Shown here one piece after another: positions 17,283 through 25,978 of a stretch of DNA of 64,000 nucleotides. The position numbers were made by a program, and so were the translations under genes. The DNA is from Limisphaerales bacterium (lineage in GTDB: Bacteria; Verrucomicrobiota; Verrucomicrobiia; Limisphaerales; SXTU01), in NCBI GenBank assembly GCA_009773355.1, contig WRPG01000011.1, positions 116,091-180,090 on the forward strand, written 5' to 3'. How positions within the stretch are numbered: the stretch's first letter is position 1; each line of letters opens with the position of its first letter. Under the pieces are notes generated by a model. It saw only the letters and a program-made list of their open reading frames with translations, had not been told where the DNA came from and ran no database searches.

Positions 17283-17660
17283 ATGGGCGCCGACCAACAT
17301 CCTTACCTCTTCCTCCTCGTCTTCTTCGTGATGGCGCTGGGCTTCGCGGTCGGGCCGCTCATCCTCGCGATGCTGTGGGCGAAGATTTTTTCCCCGGCGA
17401 AACCCGGCGAGATGAAGAACGCGACTTACGAGTGCGGCCTGGAATCCAAGGGCGACGCCTGGGTGGCCTTCAAGTCCGAGTATTACCTCTACGGCATCCT
17501 GTTCCTCATCTTCGACGTGGAGACGATCTTCCTCCTTCCGTTCTGCGTCGCCTTCACGGGCCTGTCCGTGGGCGCGTGCCTGGCGATGCTCGTCTTCGTG
17601 CTCCTGCTGGTCGAGGGACTGGCGTGGGCGTGGGTGAAGGGAGTGCTCACTTGGAAATGA
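17283..17660 (+). CDS. nuoA: NADH-quinone oxidoreductase subunit A
   Basis: A 125-aa inner-membrane subunit of complex I with three hydrophobic helices. Diagnostic blocks are [15 protein letters not shown] (the conserved YECG loop with the redox-state-sensitive cysteine) and [21 protein letters not shown] (FDVEtxFL). Length matches the family. NuoA helps form the quinone-site junction with NuoH and NuoB/D. It is the first recognisable complex I gene of this operon and is separated from nuoB by a 97-bp space holding a hairpin-forming repeat. Confidence 0.95.
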   Translation: MGADQHPYLFLLVFFVMALGFAVGPLILAMLWAKIFSPAKPGEMKNATYECGLESKGDAWVAFKSEYYLYGILFLIFDVETIFLLPFCVAFTGLSVGACLAMLVFVLLLVEGLAWAWVKGVLTWK

Positions 17661-17671
17661 AGACGGGAAAC

Positions 17672-17749
17672 GGAGTGCTGGAGTGCTGGAGTGCTGGAGC
17701 AATGCAGCCCCTTGGCCACCACTCCACCACTCCATCACTCCACCACTCC
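17672..17749. repeat. Hairpin-forming short-repeat element between nuoA and nuoB
   Basis: Three tandem GGAGTGCT units are followed, after about 20 bases, by four CACTCC(A/C) type units (CCACTCCACCACTCCATC). The second half is close to the reverse complement of the first, so transcripts would fold into a long imperfect hairpin. It lies just before the nuoB ATG. It may attenuate or protect the polycistronic message; it could equally be a neutral dispersed repeat. Confidence 0.75.
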
Positions 17750-17757
17750 GCCTGATT

Positions 17758-18366
17758 ATGGACGACGGACTCCGCAACGAACTCAGCAAGCAAGGCGTCG
17801 TGGTCGTGAAGCTCGAGGAGCTTTACAACTGGGGCCGCAAGAACTCCGTCTGGCCGCTCTCCTTCGGCCTCGCGTGCTGCGCCATCGAGATGATGGCCGC
17901 CAGCATGGCCCGCTACGACCTCGCCCGCTTCGGCGCGGAAGTCTTCCGCCCCTCGCCCCGGCAGGCGGACCTCATGATCGTGGCCGGCACCGTCACCAAG
18001 AAGATGGCCCCGCAGGTCGTGCGCCTCTACAACCAGATGCCGGAGCCGAAATACGTCATCGCCATGGGCGCGTGCGCCATCAGCGGCGGTCCGTTCAAGC
18101 AGGGCTACAATGTCCTCAAGGGCATAGACAGATACATCCCGGTGGACGTCCACATCCCCGGCTGCCCGCCCCGGCCCGAGGCGCTCATCCACGCCTTCAT
18201 GACCCTCCAGCGGAAGATTGACGCCCAGAAAGTCTTCGGCCCCGATCGCGCGCATTACTTCGACGCCAGCAAGCCCAGCGAATTCCCCGTCCCGCTCTTC
18301 GGCGAGCACGACTTGGTGCCGCCGAAGAATCCGAACGTGTGGGAACCGGCGGTGGTGGTGCGCTGA
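17758..18366 (+). CDS. nuoB: NADH-quinone oxidoreductase subunit B
   Basis: A 202-aa peripheral-arm subunit that carries iron-sulfur cluster N2, the last electron carrier before quinone. The ligand cysteines are visible: [21 protein letters not shown] and [11 protein letters not shown]. The start [13 protein letters not shown] is taken after the repeat; the track's longer ORF reads through that repeat and is unlikely. A C-terminal extension ([24 protein letters not shown]) of about 25 residues beyond the core is seen in several non-proteobacterial homologues. Confidence 0.95.
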   Translation: MDDGLRNELSKQGVVVVKLEELYNWGRKNSVWPLSFGLACCAIEMMAASMARYDLARFGAEVFRPSPRQADLMIVAGTVTKKMAPQVVRLYNQMPEPKYVIAMGACAISGGPFKQGYNVLKGIDRYIPVDVHIPGCPPRPEALIHAFMTLQRKIDAQKVFGPDRAHYFDASKPSEFPVPLFGEHDLVPPKNPNVWEPAVVVR

Positions 18367-18378
18367 ACTTGTCTTTCC

Positions 18379-19017
18379 GTGGAAACCCTTGAGCAAACCA
18401 AAGCCCGCGCCGAAGCCGCCGTGCCCGGCGCGCAGTTGAGCGTCGTGAAGAACGACAGCCCCAGCGCGCAGCATTCGTTGCTCGTGGATGTCGAGCACGC
18501 CTACGCCGTCGCCAAGTTCCTCCGCGATGACCCGCAGCTCCGCCTCGACTATTGCTCGAACGTCACCGGGGTTGATTTCCTTGATGCCGAGCTGTCCGAG
18601 AAGGTGAAGGTCAAGAAGGTCGTGGACGGCGTGGAGAAGGAGGTCGAGGAAGTGAAGAAGACCAAGCGCGCCGGCTACCTTGAAGCGGTCTATCACCTCT
18701 ACTCGATGAGCTTGAAGCACGGGCCGGTCATCCTGCGCCAGCGCACGCCGGGCCGCGCGGACCTGGTGAAGGTCACGTCGCTCACGCCGCTGTGGCGGAG
18801 CTGCGAGTTTCAGGAGCGCGAGGTGTTCGACCTCTACGGCGTGCTCTTTGACGGGCACCCGGACTTGCGGCGGATTCTGATGTGGGACGGTTTCAAGGAC
18901 TACCCGATGCGCAAGGATTACGTGGAGCCGGACGATTACGAATACGAGCCAACGCCGCACGATGAGGTGCTGGAGAAGGCGAAGGCGCATCAGGCAGCGC
19001 AGGAGGTGAAGGCGTGA
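18379..19017 (+). CDS. nuoC: NADH-quinone oxidoreductase subunit C
   Basis: A 212-aa separate NuoC (30-kDa subunit), GTG start. DYCSNVTGVDF, EAVYHLYSMSLKHGPVILR, LWRSCEFQEREVFDLYGVLFDGHPDLRRIL are family signatures. A highly charged stretch of about 20 residues (KVKVKKVVDGVEKEVEEVKK) interrupts the usual strand-strand connection near residue 75, and a helical tail follows the FKDYPMRKDY motif. Not fused to NuoD, unlike in enterobacteria. Its stop overlaps the next start (GTGA), which leads not to nuoD but to an unrelated pair of genes. Confidence 0.94.
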   Translation: METLEQTKARAEAAVPGAQLSVVKNDSPSAQHSLLVDVEHAYAVAKFLRDDPQLRLDYCSNVTGVDFLDAELSEKVKVKKVVDGVEKEVEEVKKTKRAGYLEAVYHLYSMSLKHGPVILRQRTPGRADLVKVTSLTPLWRSCEFQEREVFDLYGVLFDGHPDLRRILMWDGFKDYPMRKDYVEPDDYEYEPTPHDEVLEKAKAHQAAQEVKA

Positions 19018-19295
19018 GCGAAGGCGCGCTTAAGGAAACGGCGGCACCGTATCGGACGGGTGAAGCGCGCAGTGAGTTCGCGCCGCTGATTGATGAGTTG
19101 TATCGGGAGGAAGTGCTGGCTGCCCGCCGGATGGCCCCGGAGGAAAAATTGATTTTGGGGGAACGGCTGTTTCGCTGGGCCTGCGCCATCACGCTGGAGG
19201 GCATCAAACTCCAGCACCCGGAGGCCAGCGAGGCGGACTGCCAGCGTATGCTCCGCGAGCGGGTGGAACTCGGGCGCAAACTGGAGGCGCGGTGA
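19014..19295 (+). CDS. Small partner protein of a nucleotidyltransferase pair, inserted in the nuo operon
   Basis: A 93-aa, helix-rich cytoplasmic protein with GTG start overlapping the nuoC stop by four bases. The core ERLFRWACAITLEGIKLQHPEASEADCQRMLRERV recalls small proteins that often precede DUF6036-like nucleotidyltransferase genes in Planctomycetes, Verrucomicrobia and cyanobacteria (from memory). It ends in a GTGA overlap with the nucleotidyltransferase gene, so the two are translationally coupled. No helix-turn-helix or HEPN R-x4-6-H motif is evident. It could be an antitoxin or cofactor; this is inference from the pairing. Confidence 0.7.
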   Translation: MSEGALKETAAPYRTGEARSEFAPLIDELYREEVLAARRMAPEEKLILGERLFRWACAITLEGIKLQHPEASEADCQRMLRERVELGRKLEAR

Positions 19296-19843
19296 CCACC
19301 ATTGAAGATGTCACGCTGCGGGTGCTGGACGCGCTCAACGCATCGGGGACGCCGCATATGCTCGTGGGGTCGTTCTCCAGCAATCTTTACGGCATTCCCC
19401 GTTCGACCAAGGACGCGGACTTTGTCTTGGAATTGCAGGGCGACCTCGGGCGGACATTTTTCGCGAGCCTGGGTGCGGGCTTCGAGATTGACCCGCAGTT
19501 GAAGTTCGAGACCAACACCGGGACGTTCAAACAGGAACTGCGCTTCCAGGGAACACCCTTTACGGTGGAGCTGTTCCGGCTGTCTGACGATTCGTTCGAT
19601 CAGGAACGGTATCGTCGCCGGCTGCCGGCCAGGCTCTTCGGACGGCAGGCATGGGTGCCCACGGCGGAGGACGTCATCGTGATGAAGGTGCGCTGGTGCC
19701 GGCCCAAGGACCGCGAGGACGTTCGGAATGTTCTGACCGTGCAACGTGGAAAACTGGATTGGGCCTACATCGAGCAGTGGTGCCGCCAGCATGGCACGCT
19801 TGCCTTGTTGGAGGAAATCCGGCGGACTGTCCCTGACATCTGA
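19292..19843 (+). CDS. Nucleotidyltransferase-fold protein (DUF6036/AbiEii-like) inside the nuo operon
   Basis: A 183-aa protein with the minimal nucleotidyltransferase signature: VGSFSSNLYGIPRSTKDADFVL has Gly26-Ser27 followed by Asp41-x-Asp43, the metal-binding pair. The rest (FTVELFRLSDDSFDQERYRRR, WVPTAEDVIVMKVRW, KDREDVRNVL) is typical of standalone toxin-type or DUF6036 nucleotidyltransferases, with the third acidic residue probably in VELF. Substrate is unknown; relatives modify tRNA, proteins or small molecules. It is flanked by nuoC's small partner gene (4-bp overlap) and nuoD (3-bp gap), so it is expressed with complex I. Codon use looks a little less GC-biased than in nuoD, hinting at acquisition. 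Confidence 0.78.
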   Translation: MTTIEDVTLRVLDALNASGTPHMLVGSFSSNLYGIPRSTKDADFVLELQGDLGRTFFASLGAGFEIDPQLKFETNTGTFKQELRFQGTPFTVELFRLSDDSFDQERYRRRLPARLFGRQAWVPTAEDVIVMKVRWCRPKDREDVRNVLTVQRGKLDWAYIEQWCRQHGTLALLEEIRRTVPDI

Positions 19844-19846
19844 GCC

Positions 19847-21091
19847 ATGACCGCCCCTGTTGACACCTCCGACCCGAAGCAGCTCGGTGCTGACACCGAC
19901 GGAACGCAGTTCATGACGTTCCACGACCTCGCCTACGATGCGGGGAAGACGGTTTTTCAACGCAAAGCCCAGCCCGTCGGTCAAGGGCGCGAGGGCGAGT
20001 TGCTCGAAGTCGCGATGGGGCCGCAGCACCCGTCCACCCACGGCGTGTTCCGCATGGACGTGGTGCTTGATGGCGAGACGGTCGTGAAGCTCAAGCCGGT
20101 CTTCGGCTACCTGCACCGCAACCACGAGAAGATTGCCGAGAACACGAGCTACCTTGGCTCGATGCCCTACACGGACCGGCTGGATTACTTCTGCTCGCTG
20201 ACGAACAACTGGGCTTACGCGCTGTCCGTCGAGAAGCTCGCCGGGCTGCAAGTCCCCGAGCGCGCCGAATACATCCGCCTCATCACCGCCGAGCTGACGC
20301 GCGTGCTGAACCACACCTGCCTCGCGGGTTTTCTGCTCCAGGACATGGGCGCGCTCGGCACGCCGCTCATGTATGCCTTCCGCGAGCGCGAGAAGATTCT
20401 CGACCTCATCGAATCGCTCACCGGCGCGCGGATGATGTGCAACTACATGAGGTTCGGCGGCTGCCGTTGCGACTTGCCGGCGGGCTGGTTGGACGAAGCG
20501 AAGAAAGTCGTCGCGGAGTATCCCAAGTTCCTCGACGAGTTCGACGCGCTGCTGTCCGGCAACGAAATCCTCATGGCCCGCACGCAGGGCGTGGGCAAGT
20601 TGTCCGCCGAACTCGCCATCAGCGCCGGCATCACCGGCCCGATGCTGCGCGCCAGCGGCGTGGATTACGACCTGCGCAAGGTGGACAACTACGGCCTCTA
20701 CAGCCGCTACCCGTTCCGCGTCCCGCTTGGCAGCCACGGCGATGTGTATGACCGCTACATGATTCGGATGCTGGAGATGCGCGAGTCGCTGAAGATTCTG
20801 GAGCCGGCGCTGAAGGACATCCCCGAAGGCCCGGTCGTGGACCCGAAGGCGAAGCTCCGCGGCTTCCGCCCGAAGCCCGGCGAGGCTTACGGGCGAATCG
20901 AATCGCCGAAGGGCGAGCTGGGTTTCTACCTCATCAGCGACGGCAGCCCGAACCCGTATCGCTACCGCGTCCGCCCGCCAAGCCTCATCAACCTGACCAT
21001 CCTCGAAGACATGTGCCTCGGGCAGACGGTGGCGGATGCGATTGTGACCTTGGGCAGCGTGGACATTGTGCTAGGCGAAGTTGACCGCTGA
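19847..21091 (+). CDS. nuoD: NADH-quinone oxidoreductase subunit D
   Basis: A 414-aa 49-kDa subunit forming the quinone pocket with Nuo[13 protein letters not shown], the [12 protein letters not shown] histidine region, [24 protein letters not shown] and the C-terminal [17 protein letters not shown] are all present; length is normal. An N-terminal extension of about 30 residues ([19 protein letters not shown]) precedes the core. It is followed by a 40-bp space and then nuoI, so nuoE, nuoF and nuoG are absent from the place where they usually stand. Confidence 0.95.
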   Translation: MTAPVDTSDPKQLGADTDGTQFMTFHDLAYDAGKTVFQRKAQPVGQGREGELLEVAMGPQHPSTHGVFRMDVVLDGETVVKLKPVFGYLHRNHEKIAENTSYLGSMPYTDRLDYFCSLTNNWAYALSVEKLAGLQVPERAEYIRLITAELTRVLNHTCLAGFLLQDMGALGTPLMYAFREREKILDLIESLTGARMMCNYMRFGGCRCDLPAGWLDEAKKVVAEYPKFLDEFDALLSGNEILMARTQGVGKLSAELAISAGITGPMLRASGVDYDLRKVDNYGLYSRYPFRVPLGSHGDVYDRYMIRMLEMRESLKILEPALKDIPEGPVVDPKAKLRGFRPKPGEAYGRIESPKGELGFYLISDGSPNPYRYRVRPPSLINLTILEDMCLGQTVADAIVTLGSVDIVLGEVDR

Positions 21092-21131
21092 AATCTTGCA
21101 TCCCACAGCTCGAATCTTGAAACTCACCTAA

Positions 21132-21797
21132 ATGCTCGGCACCGGGATACTCAAAGGCATGGTCGAGACGGCGAAGAACTTCGCCGGCAGCTACCACGAC
21201 CCTGAGCGGCTCACGACCGTCGAGTATCCTGAGCAGCGCATCGCCTCGAAGGAGAACGCCCGGCAGTTTCCCTTCCTCGTCCACGACACCGAGGACCCGA
21301 TGAAGGGCCTGCGCTGTGTGGCCTGCCAGATTTGCGAGAAGGAGTGCCCGCCGCAGTGCATCTACATCGTCAAGAGCAAGGACAAGCGCGCGGACTACAA
21401 GGGCCAGATGCAGTTCTATCCGGCGACCTTCGACATTGACCTGTCGGTCTGCATGAGCTGCCAGATTTGCGTCGAGGTCTGCCCGTTCGAGTCCATCAAG
21501 ATGGACACCGAGTTCGAGCTGTCGAACACCGACCGCTTCGGCGGCCTGCTCGTCAACAAGCACCAGCTTGCCAAGTCCAACGAGCACTACCGCAAGATTC
21601 ACCCGACGGAAGCCGCCGCGTCTGACGCGGTGCTCGCCGCTGAAACCGCGAAGGCTCAAGCCAAAGCCAAGGCCGACGCCGAGGCGAAGGCCGCGAAAGC
21701 CGCCGCTGCTGCCGGACCTGTCGGTGCCGTGGCGTCGGCACCCGCTCCTAAACCCTCTTCCCCCGCTGCAGCCACGGCTGCGGCTCCCGCCGCGTAG
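21132..21797 (+). CDS. nuoI: NADH-quinone oxidoreductase subunit I (2x[4Fe-4S])
   Basis: A 221-aa ferredoxin-like subunit that wires electrons to cluster N2. Two complete [4Fe-4S] motifs are seen: CVACQICEKECPP and CMSCQICVEVCPF. After the conserved core (~150 residues) there is a ~65-residue low-complexity Ala/Lys tail (AETAKAQAKAKADAEAKAAK) ending in Pro/Ala, which is unusual and might be disordered or helical. Gene position before nuoH differs from the common H-I order. In complexes lacking the N-module, NuoI is the likely entry point for electrons from ferredoxin or another donor. Confidence 0.94.
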   Translation: MLGTGILKGMVETAKNFAGSYHDPERLTTVEYPEQRIASKENARQFPFLVHDTEDPMKGLRCVACQICEKECPPQCIYIVKSKDKRADYKGQMQFYPATFDIDLSVCMSCQICVEVCPFESIKMDTEFELSNTDRFGGLLVNKHQLAKSNEHYRKIHPTEAAASDAVLAAETAKAQAKAKADAEAKAAKAAAAAGPVGAVASAPAPKPSSPAAATAAAPAA

Positions 21798-21800
21798 CCC

Positions 21801-23060
21801 ATGGCCGATTTTTTTCAAGCCATCGACCAATTCCCGGTCACGCTGAAGCACTGGCTCATGACCCAGCTTGGCGGCGTGCTGCCGGAGTGGGCGGAGCCGC
21901 TGGTATCGGCGGCACTTTCCATCACGCCGATTCTTGCCGTCTTCCCGCTGATGTTCGCGCTCACCACCGTCATCGAGCGCAAGGGACTTGGCCGAATCCA
22001 AAACCGCATCGGGCCCAACCGCGTGGGCATCCCGCTCACAAACATCCGCCTCGCGGGCTTTGGCCAGTTCATCGCGGACGGCATCAAGTCGCTCATCAAG
22101 GAGGACGTCGTCCCGCGCGCGGCGGACAAGGTCGTCCACTTCCTCGCGCCCATCGCGCTGCTCATCCCCGTGCTGCTGACTTACTCGGTGCTGCCGTTCG
22201 GCCGAAACATGGTCCCGCTCGACCTGCCGCAGACCGGTCTGCTGTTCTTCTTCGCCGTCGGCGCGAGCACGGAACTCAGCGTGTTCATGGCGGGCTGGTC
22301 CAGCCGCAACAAGTATTCCCTCCTCGGCGCGATGCGGGCCATCGCGCAGATGGTCTCCTACGAAATCCCGCTCATCCTCTCCGCGCTGACGGTCGTGATG
22401 ATGGCCGGGACGCTGTCGTTGAGCGGCATTGTCGAGCGACAGATGTGGCATGTGGCAATGCCTGGGATTCCCGGAGACCAAGACGGCTTGCTGGCTCGTT
22501 GGTTCCTGTTCACGCCGTGGGGCCTCGTCGGCTTCTTCCTTTTCCTCACCGCCGCCGCCGCCGAGGCGAATCGCACGCCCTTCGATCTGCCGGAAGCCGA
22601 GTCGGAAATCATCGCGGGCTACTTCACGGAATACTCCGGCTTCAAGTTCGCCATCTTCTTCCTCGCGGAATACCTCGGCCTCTTCGCGATGTGCGGCCTG
22701 GGCATCACGCTCTTCCTCGGTGGGTGGCTGCCGCCGGTGAACTTCGCGCCGTTCACTTGGATTCCCTCGTGGTGCTGGTTCCTCGGCAAGCTCAGCGCGC
22801 TCATCGTCCTGTTCATCTGGCTGCGCGGCACTCTGCCCCGCCTGCGCACCGATCAGCTTATGGGCTTCGCGTGGAAATTCCTGCTGCCCATGACGCTCAT
22901 TAACCTCGTCGTCGCCGCGCTGTGGCACCTGCTGGCCAACAGCATCCCGCTCGTCGCCCGCTGGCCCCTCTGCTTCGCCATGCTCGCCGTGCCCTACTGG
23001 CTCCTCGGCCGCGGCTTCGAGGCCAAGTTCACCAAGCGCGAATACCGGTTTGCCAACTAA
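21801..23060 (+). CDS. nuoH: NADH-quinone oxidoreductase subunit H
   Basis: A 419-aa membrane subunit with about nine helices that joins the two arms of complex I. Key blocks: ERKGLGRIQNRIGPNRVG after TM1, LRAIAQMVSYEIPL-like AMRAIAQMVSYEIPLIL, and EANRTPFDLPEAESEIIAGYFTEYSGFKFAIFFLAEY, which carry the acidic residues of the E-channel. Length is above the E. coli protein because of a loop (SGIVERQMWHVAMPGIPGDQDG) and a longer C-terminus. It starts three bases after nuoI. Confidence 0.95.
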   Translation: MADFFQAIDQFPVTLKHWLMTQLGGVLPEWAEPLVSAALSITPILAVFPLMFALTTVIERKGLGRIQNRIGPNRVGIPLTNIRLAGFGQFIADGIKSLIKEDVVPRAADKVVHFLAPIALLIPVLLTYSVLPFGRNMVPLDLPQTGLLFFFAVGASTELSVFMAGWSSRNKYSLLGAMRAIAQMVSYEIPLILSALTVVMMAGTLSLSGIVERQMWHVAMPGIPGDQDGLLARWFLFTPWGLVGFFLFLTAAAAEANRTPFDLPEAESEIIAGYFTEYSGFKFAIFFLAEYLGLFAMCGLGITLFLGGWLPPVNFAPFTWIPSWCWFLGKLSALIVLFIWLRGTLPRLRTDQLMGFAWKFLLPMTLINLVVAALWHLLANSIPLVARWPLCFAMLAVPYWLLGRGFEAKFTKREYRFAN

Positions 23061-23079
23061 TTACTAAGCACTAATCACT

Positions 23080-23577
23080 TTGACTCTCCCCTTCGCCATC
23101 ATCGCAGGTCTGACCGTCGGCAGCGCCATCGCGGCGATGTCGCTGCGGAACCTGGTGCACTGCGCGTTGAGCCTCGTGCTGACGTTCGCGGGTTTGGCCG
23201 GCCTTTACCTCCAGCTCAACGCGGAGTTCGTCGGCTTCACGCAAATCCTCGTCTATGTCGGTGCGGTGGCCATTCTCATCGTCTTCGCCATCCTGCTCAC
23301 GCGCAGCACCGAGCCGAAGGACGAGCCGGCGACTGTGACCCCGTGGATTGGCATCGCGGTGGCCGTGGGCGCATTCCTCACGATGGCCCTCGCCGTCCTC
23401 GCCAGCCCCGTGGGCAAGCGCGTCGCCGCCCCCGCCCCGGAAGTCTCCGTCAAGACGCTCGGTCAGAAGCTGATGACCGATTACGTCCTACCGCTCGAAG
23501 TCATGGCCCTGTTGCTCACCGCCGCCATGCTCGGTGCGGTCATCATCGCGATGAAGGACAAGGAGGGCCAGCGATGA
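23080..23577 (+). CDS. nuoJ: NADH-quinone oxidoreductase subunit J
   Basis: A 165-aa membrane subunit with five hydrophobic segments. LVHCALSLVLTFAGLAGLYLQLNAEFVGFTQILVYVGAVAILIVFAILL contains the TM3 pi-bulge region (VYVGAVAILIVFAI) typical of NuoJ. The only start that fits is TTG, 19 bp after nuoH, which may lower its translation rate. The stop overlaps the nuoK ATG (ATGA). Confidence 0.93.
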   Translation: MTLPFAIIAGLTVGSAIAAMSLRNLVHCALSLVLTFAGLAGLYLQLNAEFVGFTQILVYVGAVAILIVFAILLTRSTEPKDEPATVTPWIGIAVAVGAFLTMALAVLASPVGKRVAAPAPEVSVKTLGQKLMTDYVLPLEVMALLLTAAMLGAVIIAMKDKEGQR

Positions 23578-23885
23578 CCCCGCTCTCCGGCTACCTCTTC
23601 GTCTCCGCGCTGCTCTTCTGCATCGGCTTGGCGGGCGCGCTCACGCGGCGCAACGCCATCATGGTGCTCATCGGCATCGAGCTGATGCTCAATGCGGCGA
23701 ACTTGAACTTCATCGCCTTCTGGCGCTTCAGCGAGAACCCCGAGACGATGACCGGCCTGACCTTCGCGCTCTTCTCCATCGCCATCGCCGCCGCCGAGGC
23801 CGCCGTCGGCCTGGCGCTCATCATCACGATTTACCGCCACTTCCGCACCGCGAACGTGGACAAGGTGGAGGACATGAAGGGATGA
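23574..23885 (+). CDS. nuoK: NADH-quinone oxidoreductase subunit K
   Basis: A 103-aa, three-helix subunit. LTRRNAIMVLIGIELMLNAANLNFIAFW and FALFSIAIAAAEAAVGLALIITIYR carry the two conserved membrane glutamates (IGIEL and AAAEAA) that relay protons between NuoJ and NuoN. Size is normal. Overlaps at both ends (ATGA with nuoJ and with nuoL) indicate tight translational coupling. Confidence 0.95.
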   Translation: MTPLSGYLFVSALLFCIGLAGALTRRNAIMVLIGIELMLNAANLNFIAFWRFSENPETMTGLTFALFSIAIAAAEAAVGLALIITIYRHFRTANVDKVEDMKG

Positions 23886-25978
23886 GTTGGATTCTGACGA
23901 ACCTCTGGCTCATCCCCGTGCTGCCGCTGCTGGCGGCGGGCATCAGCGCGTTGCTGAAGCGCCCGAACCGCTCGCTCGCAGCGGGCTTGGCAATCGGCTC
24001 GCTGGGCGCGTCGTTCTTGCTGTCGCTCATGGCCTTTGCGGAGACGCTCGGCAAGCACGGCCCGGCGGCGCGGCAATTCCACAACTTCGACTGGTTCGCG
24101 CTCGGCGACACCGTGGTCCGCCTCGGCTGGGTGCTGGACCCGCTCACGGCGGCGATGGTGGTGATGATCACCTTCGTCGGGTCGCTCATCTTCATCTTCA
24201 GCGTCGGCTACATGAGCCACGACGAGAACTTCACGCGGTTCTTCTGCTTCCTGTCGCTCTTCGCCGCCGCGATGCTCGGCCTCATCATCGCGAACAACCT
24301 GCTGCTGCTCTTCATGTGCTGGGAGCTGGTGGGCCTCGCAAGTTATCTCCTCATCGGCTTCTGGTTTCACAAGCCCAGCGCTGCGGCCGCGGCCAAGAAG
24401 GCCTTCATCACCACGCGCATCGGCGACGTGTTCTTCTTCCTCGGCATCGTGTGGCTCTACTCGGAGACGGGCACGCTGCTCTTCTACGACGGCGGGCGCG
24501 GCTGTCTCGAACAGGATGCGCTGTCCAAGATGGTCGCGCACACGACTATCGGCGGACTCGCGGCCAGCTCGGCGATTGGCCTGCTGCTCTTCTGCGGTGC
24601 GATTGGCAAGTCCGGTCAGGTGCCGCTGCACGTCTGGTTGCCGGACGCGATGGAAGGCCCCACGCCCGTCAGCGCGCTCATCCACGCGGCGACGATGGTG
24701 GCGGCGGGCGTCTTCCTCGTCGCCCGCGTGTATCCGCTAATGGAGATGCAACAGGCCGGCGTGTCCGAGCCGATTCCGCTCACCGCCGTGACGTGGATTG
24801 GCGCGCTCACCGCCATCTTTGGCGCGCTCGTCGCCGTCTCGCAGACGGACATCAAGCGCATCCTCGCCTACTCCACCGTGTCGCAGCTCGGCTACATGAT
24901 GATGGGCCTGGGCATCGGCGGCGTGGCGGTCGGAATGTTCCACCTGCTCACGCACGCATTCTTCAAGGCGCTGCTCTTCCTCGGCTCCGGCTCCATCATC
25001 CACGGTTGCCACGAGGAGCAGGACATCCGGCGCATGGGCGGCATCCGCAAATTCATGCCCGTGACCTTCGCGACCTACGCCATCGGCATGATGGCGCTGT
25101 CCGGCGTGCCGCTGGTCTTCTGCGGCTTCTGGTCGAAGGACGAGATTCTCACCGCCGCCTGGCTCTATCAGCCGAGCAAAATCCCCTTCTTCCTCGGCCT
25201 CGGTGGTGCGTTTCTCACGGCCTTCTACATGACCCGGCAAATGTGCTTTGTCTTCGCGGGCAAATATCGTGGCGGCCACGACGCGTCGCATGATGACCAT
25301 GGCCATTCGCATTCGCACGGCGACGCCCACGCGCACGCGCACGACCCGCACGAAAGCACGGCGGTGATGACTCTCCCGCTGCAAATCTTGGCCGCCTGCA
25401 CCGTGCTGCTCACGCTCGTCAGCACGCCGCTCTGGCCGTGGCTGCCGGAGTATCTCGTCGGTGAGGCCGCGCACTGGAGACCCGACAAACTCTTCAATGC
25501 CGGCACGCTCACGCTGCTCCTTGTCTCTGCCGTTGTAGTAGGTGCTGGCATCGGGCTGGGCTGGTGGTTCTATGGTTTGTTGCCTGCCGAGAAGGCTGAC
25601 GAGCCAGACCCGTTGGAGCAGCAGTTCCCCGAGCAGTTCGCTTGGTCGCGCGGCAAGTTCTTCGTGGACGAGCTGTATGCCGCGACCTTCGTGAAGTGGA
25701 ACACCCGTCTCGGCGAGTTGTGCCACAACCTTGACCGCCGTGTGCTCGACCTGCTCGTGTCCATTGTCGGCTGGGCGACCACTGGTTGCGCGGTTCTCGC
25801 GAAGCTCTTTGACGAGTTCGTGGTGAACAAGCTCTTCGACGCCGGCTGTGGTGAAGTCCGGCGCGGCGCGGAGGCTGCCTCGGAATTGCAGGGCGGGCAG
25901 ATTCACCAGTATCTCCGCAGCATCGGCCTCGCGCTGGTGCTCTTCGTCTTCATTCTCGCCGTGGGGTGCAACAAGTGA
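23882..25978 (+). CDS. nuoL: NADH-quinone oxidoreductase subunit L with His-rich loop
   Basis: A 698-aa distal antiporter-like subunit. The channel residues are present: FMCWELVGLASYLL (TM5 Glu), GAIGKSGQVPLHVWLPDAMEGPTPVSALIHAATM (TM7 Lys and the following His), DIKRILAYSTVSQLGYMMMGLG (TM9-10). Near residues 464-492 a loop carries about ten histidines (DDHGHSHSHGDAHAHAHDPH), absent from most homologues. The C-terminal lateral helix region (FVDELYAATFVKWNTRLGELC ... QGGQIHQYLRSIGLALVLFVF) looks of usual long-type size, without an evident extra insertion. Overlaps nuoK and the first nuoM by 4 bp each. Confidence 0.94.
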   Translation: MSWILTNLWLIPVLPLLAAGISALLKRPNRSLAAGLAIGSLGASFLLSLMAFAETLGKHGPAARQFHNFDWFALGDTVVRLGWVLDPLTAAMVVMITFVGSLIFIFSVGYMSHDENFTRFFCFLSLFAAAMLGLIIANNLLLLFMCWELVGLASYLLIGFWFHKPSAAAAAKKAFITTRIGDVFFFLGIVWLYSETGTLLFYDGGRGCLEQDALSKMVAHTTIGGLAASSAIGLLLFCGAIGKSGQVPLHVWLPDAMEGPTPVSALIHAATMVAAGVFLVARVYPLMEMQQAGVSEPIPLTAVTWIGALTAIFGALVAVSQTDIKRILAYSTVSQLGYMMMGLGIGGVAVGMFHLLTHAFFKALLFLGSGSIIHGCHEEQDIRRMGGIRKFMPVTFATYAIGMMALSGVPLVFCGFWSKDEILTAAWLYQPSKIPFFLGLGGAFLTAFYMTRQMCFVFAGKYRGGHDASHDDHGHSHSHGDAHAHAHDPHESTAVMTLPLQILAACTVLLTLVSTPLWPWLPEYLVGEAAHWRPDKLFNAGTLTLLLVSAVVVGAGIGLGWWFYGLLPAEKADEPDPLEQQFPEQFAWSRGKFFVDELYAATFVKWNTRLGELCHNLDRRVLDLLVSIVGWATTGCAVLAKLFDEFVVNKLFDAGCGEVRRGAEAASELQGGQIHQYLRSIGLALVLFVFILAVGCNK

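Noticed and set aside
17683-17757. Longer start for nuoB reading through the repeat ([16 protein letters not shown]...)
   Set aside because: The extension is translated repeat sequence with no counterpart in NuoB; the ATG at 17758 gives the normal N-terminus.
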